A stretch of 13,796 nt of DNA from contig JAOZPW010000083.1 in assembly GCA_029932545.1 (NCBI GenBank), positions 1 through 13,796 of the forward strand. The letters are read 5' to 3'. The notes below the pieces were generated by a model, which saw nothing but the letters and a program-made list of their open reading frames with translations, did no database searches and was not told the origin of the DNA. A program made the position numbers and the translations under genes. Shown one piece after another: positions 1-6,966 of this stretch (position 1 is its first letter; every line of letters starts with the position of its first letter). The stretch comes from Thermoanaerobaculales bacterium (lineage in GTDB: Bacteria; Acidobacteriota; Thermoanaerobaculia; Thermoanaerobaculales; Sulfomarinibacteraceae).

Positions 1-3
1 GAA

Positions 4-18
4 GCACGCCCTGCGTGC
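4..18. repeat. Short perfect hairpin at window edge
   Basis: GCACGC-CCT-GCGTGC is a 6-bp perfect stem with a 3-nt loop. The same stem, with loop GGA, forms one arm of the intergenic element at 9770-9784. A single CTCTGTG unit follows at about 54-60, the unit that makes up the outer array of element copy 1. This could be the tail of a third, mostly off-window copy, but one hairpin and one unit are weak support. Confidence 0.4.
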
Positions 19-92
19 GTTCGGGTCCGTCCCTTGAATGCAAACGACATTCCTCTCTGTGTTTTACTAATTGACATCGTTGGAGTAACTCT

Positions 93-1286
93 ATGACTGA
101 AAATGGAAAACAGGCCCTCGAGGCCGCACAACTGATTGAACGGGACATCGTCTCTTTCCTTCGCCGCATGATTGCCATCCCGGCGGAAAGCTTGAAAGAA
201 AAGGAACGCTGCGAGCTGGTCAAGGCCGAGTTCGAAAAACTGGGTTTCGACGAGGTCTTTTTCGACGGACTGGGCACGGTCGTGGCCCGCATCGGCAACG
301 GCCCTTTCAAGATCCTGATGGACGGACACATCGACTGTGTCGGCGTCGGCGATCCGGCCTCGTGGGACTACGATCCCTTCGAGGGCAAAGAAGAAAACGG
401 CGAAGTTTGGGGTCGGGGCGCGGTGGACGAATTGCCCGCCATCGCCGCCATGGCCTACGGCGTACGCCTTCTGATGGATCGCGGTTGGCCCGAGGGAGTG
501 ACGGTCTATCTATCGGCTTCAGTGATGGAGGAGGACTGCGACGGCCACTGCATGCTCCATCTGATCGAAAAGGAGGGCATCAAGCCCGACGTCGTCATCC
601 TGGGAGAGCCGACTGATCTGGATATCTACCGCGGTCACCGGGGTCGAATGGAAGCAACGATCACAACGAGGGGGCGCTCGGCCCACGGCGCCCATGCTCA
701 CCACGGCATCAATGCCCTCTACAAGATGGCGCCGATCATCCTGGATGTGGAGAAGCTCAATGAGAACCTCGCCCACGACGAATTCCTGGGTTCCGGCTCG
801 ATCATTGTCTCCCACATCTCAGTCGACACGCCGTCCCTCAACGCTGTGCCCGACCGTGCCACGATCACCCTCGACCGGCGCATGACGGTTGGTGAGACCG
901 TCGAAACCGTATTGGCAGAGCTTCGGGCCCTACCTCATCTGGGCGACGCCGAGGTCGAACTGCTCCACTACGACGAGACCAGCTGGACAGGCGCCCAAGC
1001 CACACAGGAAAAATACTTTCCCACCTGGGTGCTCGATGAAGACCATCCACTGGTGCGGGGCGCTGCTGAGGCCGCCGCCGCAGTACTCGACGAGCCACCT
1101 GCAGTTTCCCGCTGGCACTTCTCGACCAACGGCGTCGCCACCATGGGCCGCCTGGGCATCCCGTCGATCGGCTTCGCCCCTGGCCTCGAAGAGCTGGCCC
1201 ACACCACCCAGGAACACGTCAAAATTGAGGACCTCGTCAAAGCAACCGCTGTGTATAGCTTGATGCCGGAATTTCTTCTCAAATGA
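93..1286 (+). CDS. ygeY: YgeY-type M20 family metallohydrolase
   Basis: Cytoplasmic zinc-dependent hydrolase of the M20/ArgE/DapE fold, 397 residues, a normal length for the family. The metal and catalytic residues are readable: DGHID (His79, Asp81), GRGAVDE (Asp112), the MEED pair (Glu146/Glu147), GEPTD (Glu172), RSAHG in the dimerisation-domain insert (His198) and LAHTTQEH near the C terminus (His370). The start is supported by GGAG at 82-85, 7 nt before the ATG. The overall sequence and the adjacent YgeW-type gene point to the YgeY subfamily (often labelled selenium-metabolism-linked hydrolase), which in E. coli sits in a locus tied to anaerobic purine/nitrogen catabolism. The true substrate is unknown; a carbamoylated or acylated diamino acid is an inference from the neighbours. 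A generic acetylornithine or succinyl-diaminopimelate deacylase is the main alternative. Confidence 0.88.
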   Translation: MTENGKQALEAAQLIERDIVSFLRRMIAIPAESLKEKERCELVKAEFEKLGFDEVFFDGLGTVVARIGNGPFKILMDGHIDCVGVGDPASWDYDPFEGKEENGEVWGRGAVDELPAIAAMAYGVRLLMDRGWPEGVTVYLSASVMEEDCDGHCMLHLIEKEGIKPDVVILGEPTDLDIYRGHRGRMEATITTRGRSAHGAHAHHGINALYKMAPIILDVEKLNENLAHDEFLGSGSIIVSHISVDTPSLNAVPDRATITLDRRMTVGETVETVLAELRALPHLGDAEVELLHYDETSWTGAQATQEKYFPTWVLDEDHPLVRGAAEAAAAVLDEPPAVSRWHFSTNGVATMGRLGIPSIGFAPGLEELAHTTQEHVKIEDLVKATAVYSLMPEFLLK

Positions 1287-1312
1287 ACCCCCCTTTCCTT
1301 TTTTTCGTGATG

Positions 1313-1363
1313 GGTTTTTTCGCGTCGTTGCCCGGCAAAACGGAAATGATCGACGAAAAATCC
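1313..1363 (+). other. Imperfect stem-loop between ygeY and ygeW
   Basis: GGTTTTTTCG-CGTCG at 1313-1327 can pair, with one mismatch and a two-base bulge, with CGACGAAAAATCC at 1351-1363. It lies in the 111-nt gap between the two genes, downstream of T-rich sequence. It could modulate read-through, but it has none of the clean stem-plus-T-tract form of an intrinsic terminator. Confidence 0.25.
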
Positions 1364-1397
1364 AGCCGAAAACAAGGACCCACGGAAAGGTCAGCAA

Positions 1398-2375
1398 ATG
1401 CAAACAAGACTTAAGGGCAAAGACTTCATCACAACCCAGGACTGGACGGTCGAGGAGATCGAAACGATCATCGCCCTCGCCGAGGAACTCAAAATGGCCA
1501 AGGCCACCGGCCGCAGGATGCCGCTGCTGGACCTGAAAACCCTTTACATGATCTTCTTCGACTCGTCGACGAGGACCCGCAACTCCTTCGAGACCGGCAT
1601 CACCCAGCTCGGCGGGCACGGGATTTTCCTCTCGCCCGACAAGATGCAGATCTCCCATGGCGAAAATGCGCGTGACACCGCCAACGTGCTATCCCGTTAC
1701 GGTGATGCGATCGCCATCCGCCACTGCGCGCTCAATGAGGGCAACCCGTACATTCGTGATGTTGCCGAGCACGCCGACATTCCGGTGATCTCAATGCAAT
1801 GCGATATCTATCACCCCTGCCAGATTCTGGCGGATTACCTGACGATCAAGGAGAAGTTCTCCGGCCGGACCAAGGGCCTCAAACTGGGCGTCGCCTGGAC
1901 CTCGGCGCCCAACTACGTGCGGCCGCTGTCGGTGCCGCAGAGCCTGATCCTGATGATGCCCCGGATGGGAATCGACGTCACTCTGGCCTATCCGCCGGAG
2001 TTCAAGCTGATGCCGGAGATTGAGGAACAGGCCCGTGCCAATGCCAAGATCGCCGGCTCATCATTCGAGATCACCCACAACTTCGAAGACGCCTTTGAAG
2101 ACGCAGATATGGTCATTCCAAAGTCGTGGGGTCCCTTGATGACCACAACCGACACGCCTGAGGGCCTCAACCTGATCGAGAAATACCCCTCGTGGCGCTG
2201 TGATGCCGAGAAGATGGCTCTGGCCAAGGACCACTGCCTCTACATGCATCCTCTGCCGGCTGATCGTGGTCGCGAGGTGACCAACGAGGTGATCGACGGA
2301 CCAAACTCCGTCGTCTACGACGAGGCCGAAAACCGGCTCCACGTGCAAAAGGCGTTGATGGCCTTGACAATGTAG
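1398..2375 (+). CDS. ygeW: Knotted carbamoyltransferase, YgeW type
   Basis: Member of the aspartate/ornithine carbamoyltransferase superfamily, 325 residues. The carbamoyl-phosphate site SSTRTR is at residues 56-61, HPCQ at 139-142, and the C-terminal HPLP loop at 284-287. PKSWGP at 241-246 resembles the YgeW and N-acetylornithine transcarbamylase group rather than classical ArgF or PyrB, and the region around residues 168-190 corresponds to the knot-forming segment of those enzymes. RBS GGAAAGG lies at 1384-1390. From memory the E. coli YgeW protein is longer (near 400 residues), so this is a compact form. The ygeY-ygeW adjacency is a hallmark of the locus implicated in anaerobic purine and diaminopropionate nitrogen metabolism. 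The acceptor amine cannot be told from sequence. Element copy 1 begins 20 nt after the stop codon. Confidence 0.88.
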   Translation: MQTRLKGKDFITTQDWTVEEIETIIALAEELKMAKATGRRMPLLDLKTLYMIFFDSSTRTRNSFETGITQLGGHGIFLSPDKMQISHGENARDTANVLSRYGDAIAIRHCALNEGNPYIRDVAEHADIPVISMQCDIYHPCQILADYLTIKEKFSGRTKGLKLGVAWTSAPNYVRPLSVPQSLILMMPRMGIDVTLAYPPEFKLMPEIEEQARANAKIAGSSFEITHNFEDAFEDADMVIPKSWGPLMTTTDTPEGLNLIEKYPSWRCDAEKMALAKDHCLYMHPLPADRGREVTNEVIDGPNSVVYDEAENRLHVQKALMALTM

Positions 2376-2394
2376 CGAAAAGAAGACGATGAAA

Positions 2395-2468
2395 CACAGA
2401 GACACAGAGAGCACAGAGGAACACAAAGGGAGAGAAAGACAGAAACGCAAAGGCGCAAAGACGCAAAG
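2395..2468. repeat. Left repeat arrays of element copy 1
   Basis: The outer block has CACAGAG at 2395-2401, 2403-2409 and 2412-2418 and a variant CACAAAG at 2422-2428. The inner block has CGCAAAG at 2446-2452, 2454-2460 and 2462-2468 with an exact 8-nt period. Both blocks recur in inverted orientation on the right side of the element. Confidence 0.9.
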
Positions 2469-2492
2469 GGGAGTTTTAAAATATTCTCCCGC

Positions 2493-2603
2493 GTCCGCCT
2501 GCCCCTGCGGGGCTCACCGTTCGGTCTGCGAATGCCTCGGCACGCAAGCGTTCCTCAGCATCGCCTCCCTTTCGGCGGCCACCTTTGGCGGCTTCAGGCG
2601 GAC
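2493..2603. ncRNA. Element copy 1, module A: closed three-hairpin unit
   Basis: The closing helix is GTCCGCCT (2493-2500) with AGGCGGAC (2596-2603). Inside are three hairpins. H1 is GCCCC-TGC-GGGGC (2501-2513). H2 is ACGC-AA-GCGT (2542-2551), extended past one mismatch to 2539-2554. H3 is GCCACC-TTT-GGCGGC (2578-2592) with one A-C mismatch. The counterpart in copy 2 (9600-9711) has the same closing helix and three hairpins at matching positions. I call it an RNA-like module because pairing is kept while sequence changes; the transcribed strand is unknown and it may act as single-stranded DNA instead. Confidence 0.55.
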
Positions 2604-2650
2604 CAGATCGATGGTGCTCCCATTTGCCGAAGCCCATTTCGACGTCCCAT

Positions 2651-2766
2651 CGAGCCCGGCTGTACGCGAAGCGTGCCGAGGCCGAGAAGTACGACCGACA
2701 TGAGCTTGCTCATGAAGGTAGATCTTCGGAGGCCAAAAGTGGCCGCAGGCCACGGTAGCGGGCTCG
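2651..2766. ncRNA. Element copy 1, module B: closed three-hairpin unit
   Basis: The closing helix is CGAGCCCG (2651-2658) with CGGGCTCG (2759-2766), perfect over 8 bp. Inside are H4, GTACGC-GAA-GCGTGC (2662-2676, one T-G wobble); H5, CATGAGC-TT-GCTCATG (2699-2714); and H6, GTGGCC-GCA-GGCCAC (2739-2753). Read as reverse complement the order and loop sizes (3, 2, 3 nt) match module A, and the apex of H5 (GCTTGC) is the complement of the apex of H2 (GCAAGC). Confidence 0.55.
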
Positions 2767-2791
2767 ATACCGGTACCGCCCGGACTTCAAC

Positions 2792-2904
2792 CTTTGCGTC
2801 TTTGCGTCTCTGCGCCTCTGCGTTAACTTCTTCCTCGATTGCGATCAATTCAGGAGGTCGTTCGACTCTCCTCTGTGCCTCTCTGTGTTCTCTGTGCCTC
2901 TGTG
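2792..2904. repeat. Right repeat arrays of element copy 1
   Basis: The inner block has CTTTGCG at 2792-2798 and 2800-2806 and the variant CTCTGCG at 2808-2814 and 2816-2822, all with an 8-nt period. The outer block has CTCTGTG at 2871-2877, 2881-2887, 2890-2896 and 2898-2904. These are inverted counterparts of the left arrays and end 27 nt before the next gene's start. A 48-nt unrelated spacer separates the inner and outer blocks. Confidence 0.9.
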
Positions 2905-2931
2905 GTAATTTTCCTGATGCTGGAGCGTACG

Positions 2932-4176
2932 ATGGCCCAATTTAAACTGCGGTGCAGCGAGTGCGGTGGGGTCTTCTCGGAGGACCCGAAACTTCTGGTA
3001 TGCCCGGAGTGCTGCAAACAGCAGGTCCAGGGCGGGTCCCTTCGTGGCGTGCTCGAGGTGGAGATTCTTGATGGCCCGACCCAATGGCCCGACGCACCGC
3101 TCGGCAGCCCAGATTTTTTGCAGCAGGTCCTTCCGCTCGGCGATCCAAGCCTTTTGGCGCCACTGGCCGTCGGCAATACGCCCCTGCTCGATGTGCCACG
3201 CCTCCGGAGAGAACTCGAAATGCCCCGCCTGTGGCTCAAGGATGACAGCCGTAACCCCTCGGGTTCAACCAAGGACAGAGCCTCCCTCCTGGTCGCAGCC
3301 AAGGCAGCCGAGTACGGATTTGAAACGATCGCGACGGCCTCGACCGGCAACGCCGCGACCGCCCTGGCCGCCGTCTGCGCCGCCTCAGGGCAACGGGCTG
3401 TCGTTCTGGTCCCTGCCGGGGCGCCCCCGGCCAAGTTGACCCAAATGCTGGCCTACGGCGCCGAGGTGGTACCCATCGACGGATCCTACGACGACGCCTT
3501 CGAACTCTGTATGGAGGCCTGCACCAAATTCGGGTGGTACAACCGCAACACAGCACTTAATCCCTTTACCTTGGAGGGCAAGAAGACCCTGGCCCTGGAG
3601 ATCGCTCGTCAGTTGGCCCCGGAAACGCCGGACGCCATTATCATTCCAACGGGAGACGGCGTAATCCTGGGCGGCATTGCCAAGGGCTTCGCCGACCTTG
3701 CGGCATGGGGGCTTATCGACCGCGTGCCGCGGTTGATCGCCGTGCAACCCCAAGGCGCCTCAGGATTGATCTCGGCTCTGGCCTCCGGCGCCGAAGACGT
3801 CACCCCTGTTCCAGGCGCCGCCAGCATTGCCGACTCTCTGGTCGTCGAAGCGCCTCGCAACGCCCGCCTGGCCCTTCGCCGCATCCGGCAGTCGGGAGGC
3901 GGTGGAGTCACGGTCTCCGACGAGACCATCATTGCAGCGATCGCCCGACTGGCCCGCCTGACGGGAGTTTTCGCAGAGCCTGCAGCCGCGGCCTCATTGG
4001 CCGGACTGGAAGCGGCCCTCAAGGCAGGTCTCGTCGACAAGGACGAACGAGTCGTCCTGCTCGTCACCGGAACGGGGCTCAAGGACCGCGACGCAGCGGC
4101 CCGGTCCGTCACCATGCCCTCGGCCGTCCGCCCGGAGCTCAGTCATTTGGCCGAACGGCTGGGTCTGGTCCGATGA
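2932..4176 (+). CDS. Threonine-synthase-like PLP-dependent enzyme
   Basis: Fold-type II PLP enzyme, 414 residues from the chosen start. A zinc-ribbon-like N terminus carries CSEC (Cys8, Cys11) and CPEC (Cys24, Cys27). The PLP lysine is in SGSTKDRA (Lys114), a phosphate-binding STGN is at 137-140 and a glycine-rich GDGVILGG at 241-248. This is the layout of zinc-ribbon threonine synthases, which convert O-phosphohomoserine to threonine. The ATG at 2932 is preferred because TGGAG lies 6 nt upstream and because in-frame codons further upstream (from 2839) translate repeat array. The gene follows ygeW, where E. coli has ygeX (diaminopropionate ammonia-lyase, also fold-type II), so a lyase activity on an amino acid of that pathway is a real alternative. 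The stop overlaps the ppc start (ATGA), so translation is probably coupled. Confidence 0.8.
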   Translation: MAQFKLRCSECGGVFSEDPKLLVCPECCKQQVQGGSLRGVLEVEILDGPTQWPDAPLGSPDFLQQVLPLGDPSLLAPLAVGNTPLLDVPRLRRELEMPRLWLKDDSRNPSGSTKDRASLLVAAKAAEYGFETIATASTGNAATALAAVCAASGQRAVVLVPAGAPPAKLTQMLAYGAEVVPIDGSYDDAFELCMEACTKFGWYNRNTALNPFTLEGKKTLALEIARQLAPETPDAIIIPTGDGVILGGIAKGFADLAAWGLIDRVPRLIAVQPQGASGLISALASGAEDVTPVPGAASIADSLVVEAPRNARLALRRIRQSGGGGVTVSDETIIAAIARLARLTGVFAEPAAAASLAGLEAALKAGLVDKDERVVLLVTGTGLKDRDAAARSVTMPSAVRPELSHLAERLGLVR

Positions 4177-6890
4177 TCGAAGACACACTCTCTCCCCTGC
4201 GCGAGGATGTTCGTTTGCTGGGCGCAATCCTTGGTGACGTCTTAAAACATCAAGAAGGACAGGCAGTCTACGAACTGGTCGAACGAGTGCGTTTACTTTC
4301 CAAGGCGGCTCGCAACGGCGATTCCAAGGCAGATGACGACCTCAATGCCATCTTTCGGAATCTACCGACCGAAGACGCTCACCGCGTCGCGCGTGCCTTC
4401 GCCCACTTCCTGGCCCTGGCCAATATTGCCGAACAACACCATCGAATCAGACGCCGGCGGTCCTACGAGCAAACCGGAGGATGCGCCCCACAACGGGCCA
4501 GTCTGGACGAGACGTTCGCTCGCCTGATCGCCGGAGGAGTCTCCCCGCAACAACTCCACCACACTGTGACCAGCCTTGACATCGGTCTGGTTCTCACCGC
4601 GCACCCCACGCAGGCACAGCGCCGCACCATCATTCAAAAATACGGTCGGATCGCCGGCCTCCTCAAGATTCGGGATCAGGAAACCAAGGCGCCAAACGTC
4701 GTTCGGACAAAACTCGAGCGGGTCATCACCGAAAGCTGGGGAACGGACGAGGTCCGTCGCCGCAAGCCGACCCCTGAGGATGAAGTCCGCAACGGGCTCG
4801 CATGGTTCGAGCAGGTGCTCTGGGATGCCGTTCCCGCCCACCTCCGTGCCCTCGATCGAGCTCTCAAGACCCACGCCGGCCGGGCGCTTCCTCTGGAGAG
4901 CTCACCCATTTGTTTTGGGTCGTGGATGGGCGGCGACCGTGACGGCAACCCTAACGTCACTCCGGAAACAACGAGGAGGGCGATCCTTCTGGCACGCTGG
5001 CAGGCAGCGGCTCTCTACCTTCGGGAGATCGAGGTCCTCAGGGAGGAACTCTCGATCAACAAGGCTTCCGAGGAACTGCTTGGCCGGGTCGGCCCCGTGT
5101 GGGAGCCCTACAGGGAGGCCCTGCGACCGCTGAAGGCGCAGTTCGAGGCAACCCTTGAATACTGTGAACAAGCCCTGTCCGATCGATCCACCGTGGCGGG
5201 TTCTGAGGTTCTTTTCGACCCTTCCAGGGTCAAGGCGCCTCTCGAGCTATGCCGCCGTTCATTGTTGGCCTGCGGCTACGATGTGATTGCCGAAGGACGC
5301 CTGGAGGACCTGCTCCGCAGAGTTACAGTCTTTGGTCTGACTCTTGTTGAACTGGACCTCCGGCAGGAAGCCGATCGCCACACCGAGGCTCTCGACTTCC
5401 TGTGCCGGACGGCCGGCCTCGGCGACTATCGGCAGTGGGACGAGGACCGGCGGCAGGCCTTCCTCATTGAGCATTTGCAACAGGGAACACCCCTGGTCGG
5501 TATTGAATACTGGAGAGACTCAGACGGCCGGGCCCCGGAGTCGGTGGCTCAGGTCCTCGGCGCGTTTGCCGTTGCGGCCCACCAGGGACAGGGGGCTCTC
5601 GGCGCCTACGTGATCTCCATGGCATCACAGCCATCGGATGTTCTCGCCGTCGAGTTGCTGCAATCCGAGGCGCGGAAATTCTTTGCTGACGGGGCCTCCG
5701 GACCTCCGATGCGAGTTGTACCTCTCTTTGAAACGTTGGCCGATCTCGAAGGCATCGAAGGGGCCGTCGAGAAACTGTTGGCCGTTCCGTGGGTTGTCAA
5801 CAGGTTGCGCGAGGTCCACGGGGGACGACTGGAGATCATGCTGGGCTATTCGGACTCGGCCAAGGATGCCGGCCGACTGGCAGCCTCTTGGGCTCTCTAC
5901 AAGGCTCAGGAAGCCGTCGTCGCCGCCGGCCGGCGGGCCGGAATTCAGGTCACCCTCTTCCATGGTCGGGGTGGAACCGTCGGGCGGGGCGGAGGGCCGA
6001 CCCACGCCGCCATCCTCAGCCAACCGCCCGGCTCGGTCGACCACACAATCAGGGTCACCGAACAGGGCGAAATGATCGCCGCCAAATTTGGGCTTCCTGA
6101 ACTGGCCGGTCGCAACCTCGAACTCTACGTCACTGCCGTGACCGAGAGCAGCCTGCGGACCGAAGGTCAGTCTACGGCCGCCTGGCGCGGCGTGATGGAC
6201 CGGTTGGCGGAGCACTCGACACGAGCGTATCGCAACGTCGTCCGGCACGACCCCCGGTTTGTGCCCTACTTCAGAACCGCGACCCCCGAGACGGAACTGG
6301 CCCGGCTCAATATCGGTTCACGACCAGCCCGGAGACCCTCGGCCGTGCCCCTGGAAGAACAGGGAATCGAGACGCTCCGTGCCATTCCGTGGATCTTCGC
6401 CTGGACCCAGATTCGTTTGATGCTCCCCTCCTGGTTGGGTCTGGGCGAGGCGTTGCAGGCCGTCAATGATGGGGACGACCGCTTGACTCTGGAAATCATG
6501 GCACGGGAATGGCCCTTTTTCTCGACCTTCCTCGATCTGATCGAAATGGTTCTGGCCAAGACCCTCCCCGATATCGCCGCCCATTACGACGCCCTGCTGG
6601 TCCCGCCGGAATTGAGAGACATGGGGACCGAACTCCGGGACCGGCTTGGCCAGACCCGCTCTGAGGTTTTGGGGCTCAGGCAGCGCAATGCGCCACTGAT
6701 CGACAACCCGGTTCTCAGCCGTTCGATCGATGTCCGCAACCCTTATGTCGACCCCATTAACCGCCTGCAGGCCGAATTCCTTCGCCGCCTTCGGACGGCG
6801 CCTGAGGAGCATGGAGAATTCGAAAGGCTTCGCGCCGCCTTGCTGACGACGATCAATGGGGTTGCTGCGGGTATGCGTAATACCGGCTAG
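4173..6890 (+). CDS. ppc: Phosphoenolpyruvate carboxylase
   Basis: Converts PEP and bicarbonate to oxaloacetate and phosphate, replenishing the TCA cycle and the aspartate family. 905 residues, close to the roughly 880-residue bacterial enzyme. Signature motifs are intact: LTAHPTQAQRR with catalytic His144, GYSDSAKDAGRLAASW near residue 558, FHGRGGTVGRGGGPTH near residue 596, EMVLAK in the C-terminal domain, and the classical C terminus ending in NTG. The glutamine in TAHPTQ, where many enzymes have Glu, is a known variant of this motif. The ATG at 4173 overlaps the preceding stop by 4 bp; the same frame is open further upstream but would lie wholly inside the PLP-enzyme gene. Coupling with a threonine-synthase-like enzyme would make sense if oxaloacetate feeds aspartate and threonine synthesis. 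Confidence 0.96.
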   Translation: MIEDTLSPLREDVRLLGAILGDVLKHQEGQAVYELVERVRLLSKAARNGDSKADDDLNAIFRNLPTEDAHRVARAFAHFLALANIAEQHHRIRRRRSYEQTGGCAPQRASLDETFARLIAGGVSPQQLHHTVTSLDIGLVLTAHPTQAQRRTIIQKYGRIAGLLKIRDQETKAPNVVRTKLERVITESWGTDEVRRRKPTPEDEVRNGLAWFEQVLWDAVPAHLRALDRALKTHAGRALPLESSPICFGSWMGGDRDGNPNVTPETTRRAILLARWQAAALYLREIEVLREELSINKASEELLGRVGPVWEPYREALRPLKAQFEATLEYCEQALSDRSTVAGSEVLFDPSRVKAPLELCRRSLLACGYDVIAEGRLEDLLRRVTVFGLTLVELDLRQEADRHTEALDFLCRTAGLGDYRQWDEDRRQAFLIEHLQQGTPLVGIEYWRDSDGRAPESVAQVLGAFAVAAHQGQGALGAYVISMASQPSDVLAVELLQSEARKFFADGASGPPMRVVPLFETLADLEGIEGAVEKLLAVPWVVNRLREVHGGRLEIMLGYSDSAKDAGRLAASWALYKAQEAVVAAGRRAGIQVTLFHGRGGTVGRGGGPTHAAILSQPPGSVDHTIRVTEQGEMIAAKFGLPELAGRNLELYVTAVTESSLRTEGQSTAAWRGVMDRLAEHSTRAYRNVVRHDPRFVPYFRTATPETELARLNIGSRPARRPSAVPLEEQGIETLRAIPWIFAWTQIRLMLPSWLGLGEALQAVNDGDDRLTLEIMAREWPFFSTFLDLIEMVLAKTLPDIAAHYDALLVPPELRDMGTELRDRLGQTRSEVLGLRQRNAPLIDNPVLSRSIDVRNPYVDPINRLQAEFLRRLRTAPEEHGEFERLRAALLTTINGVAAGMRNTG

Positions 6891-6964
6891 GAGCCTGTAG
6901 GGCATAGGCCGCCGAAGCGACTGCAGAGTTGAGTTGATCCCCGGCCTCTACCCCACAGGCTCCT
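6889..6964. terminator. 22-nt-arm inverted repeat after ppc
   Basis: The arms at 6889-6910 and 6943-6964 pair at 19 of 22 positions; the outer 10 bp (AGGAGCCTGT with ACAGGCTCCT) are perfect. The spacer is 32 nt. It starts at the last two bases of the ppc stop codon and lies between convergent genes, so a two-way terminator or transcript-end stabiliser is plausible. No T-tract follows on either strand, so Rho-independent termination is not shown. Confidence 0.5.
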
Positions 6965-6966
6965 AT

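Larger units (their letters stand above)
2395..2904. repeat. Intergenic structured element, copy 1 (full)
   Basis: This 510-bp element fills the gap between ygeW and the PLP-enzyme gene. From the outside in it has facing CACAGAG arrays, facing CGCAAAG arrays, then two tandem modules in which a closing helix surrounds three short hairpins (2493-2603 and 2651-2766), separated by a 47-nt spacer. A homologous element is at 9553-9932 with the same order, the same orientation in the window and near-identical spacing. Shared primary sequence includes GTCCGCCTGC, CACCGTTCGGTC, CCTCCCTTTCGGC, GGCGGACC and CATGAGCTTGCTCATG. Open reading frames through it encode only low-complexity peptides such as LRLCAS and SLCLCG, which are translations of the repeats. 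It may be a non-autonomous mobile element or the gene of a structured RNA; the sequence alone does not decide. Confidence 0.85.

Noticed and set aside
2446..2468. CRISPR-like array
   Set aside because: Units are 7-8 nt with one-base spacing, no unique spacers and no cas genes; they are simple tandem repeats.
2839..2931. N-terminal extension of the PLP enzyme beginning at 2839
   Set aside because: It translates the CTCTGTG array (VPLCVLCASV), has no homologous domain, and the ATG at 2932 has a good ribosome site.
2389..2945. Small proteins encoded inside element copy 1
   Set aside because: The frames run through tandem repeats and hairpins on both strands, lack ribosome sites and have no domain.
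3705..4172. Upstream extension of the PEP carboxylase frame
   Set aside because: It lies wholly within the PLP-enzyme gene, has Arg/Pro-rich shadow composition, and the ATGA overlap start at 4173 gives the normal family length.
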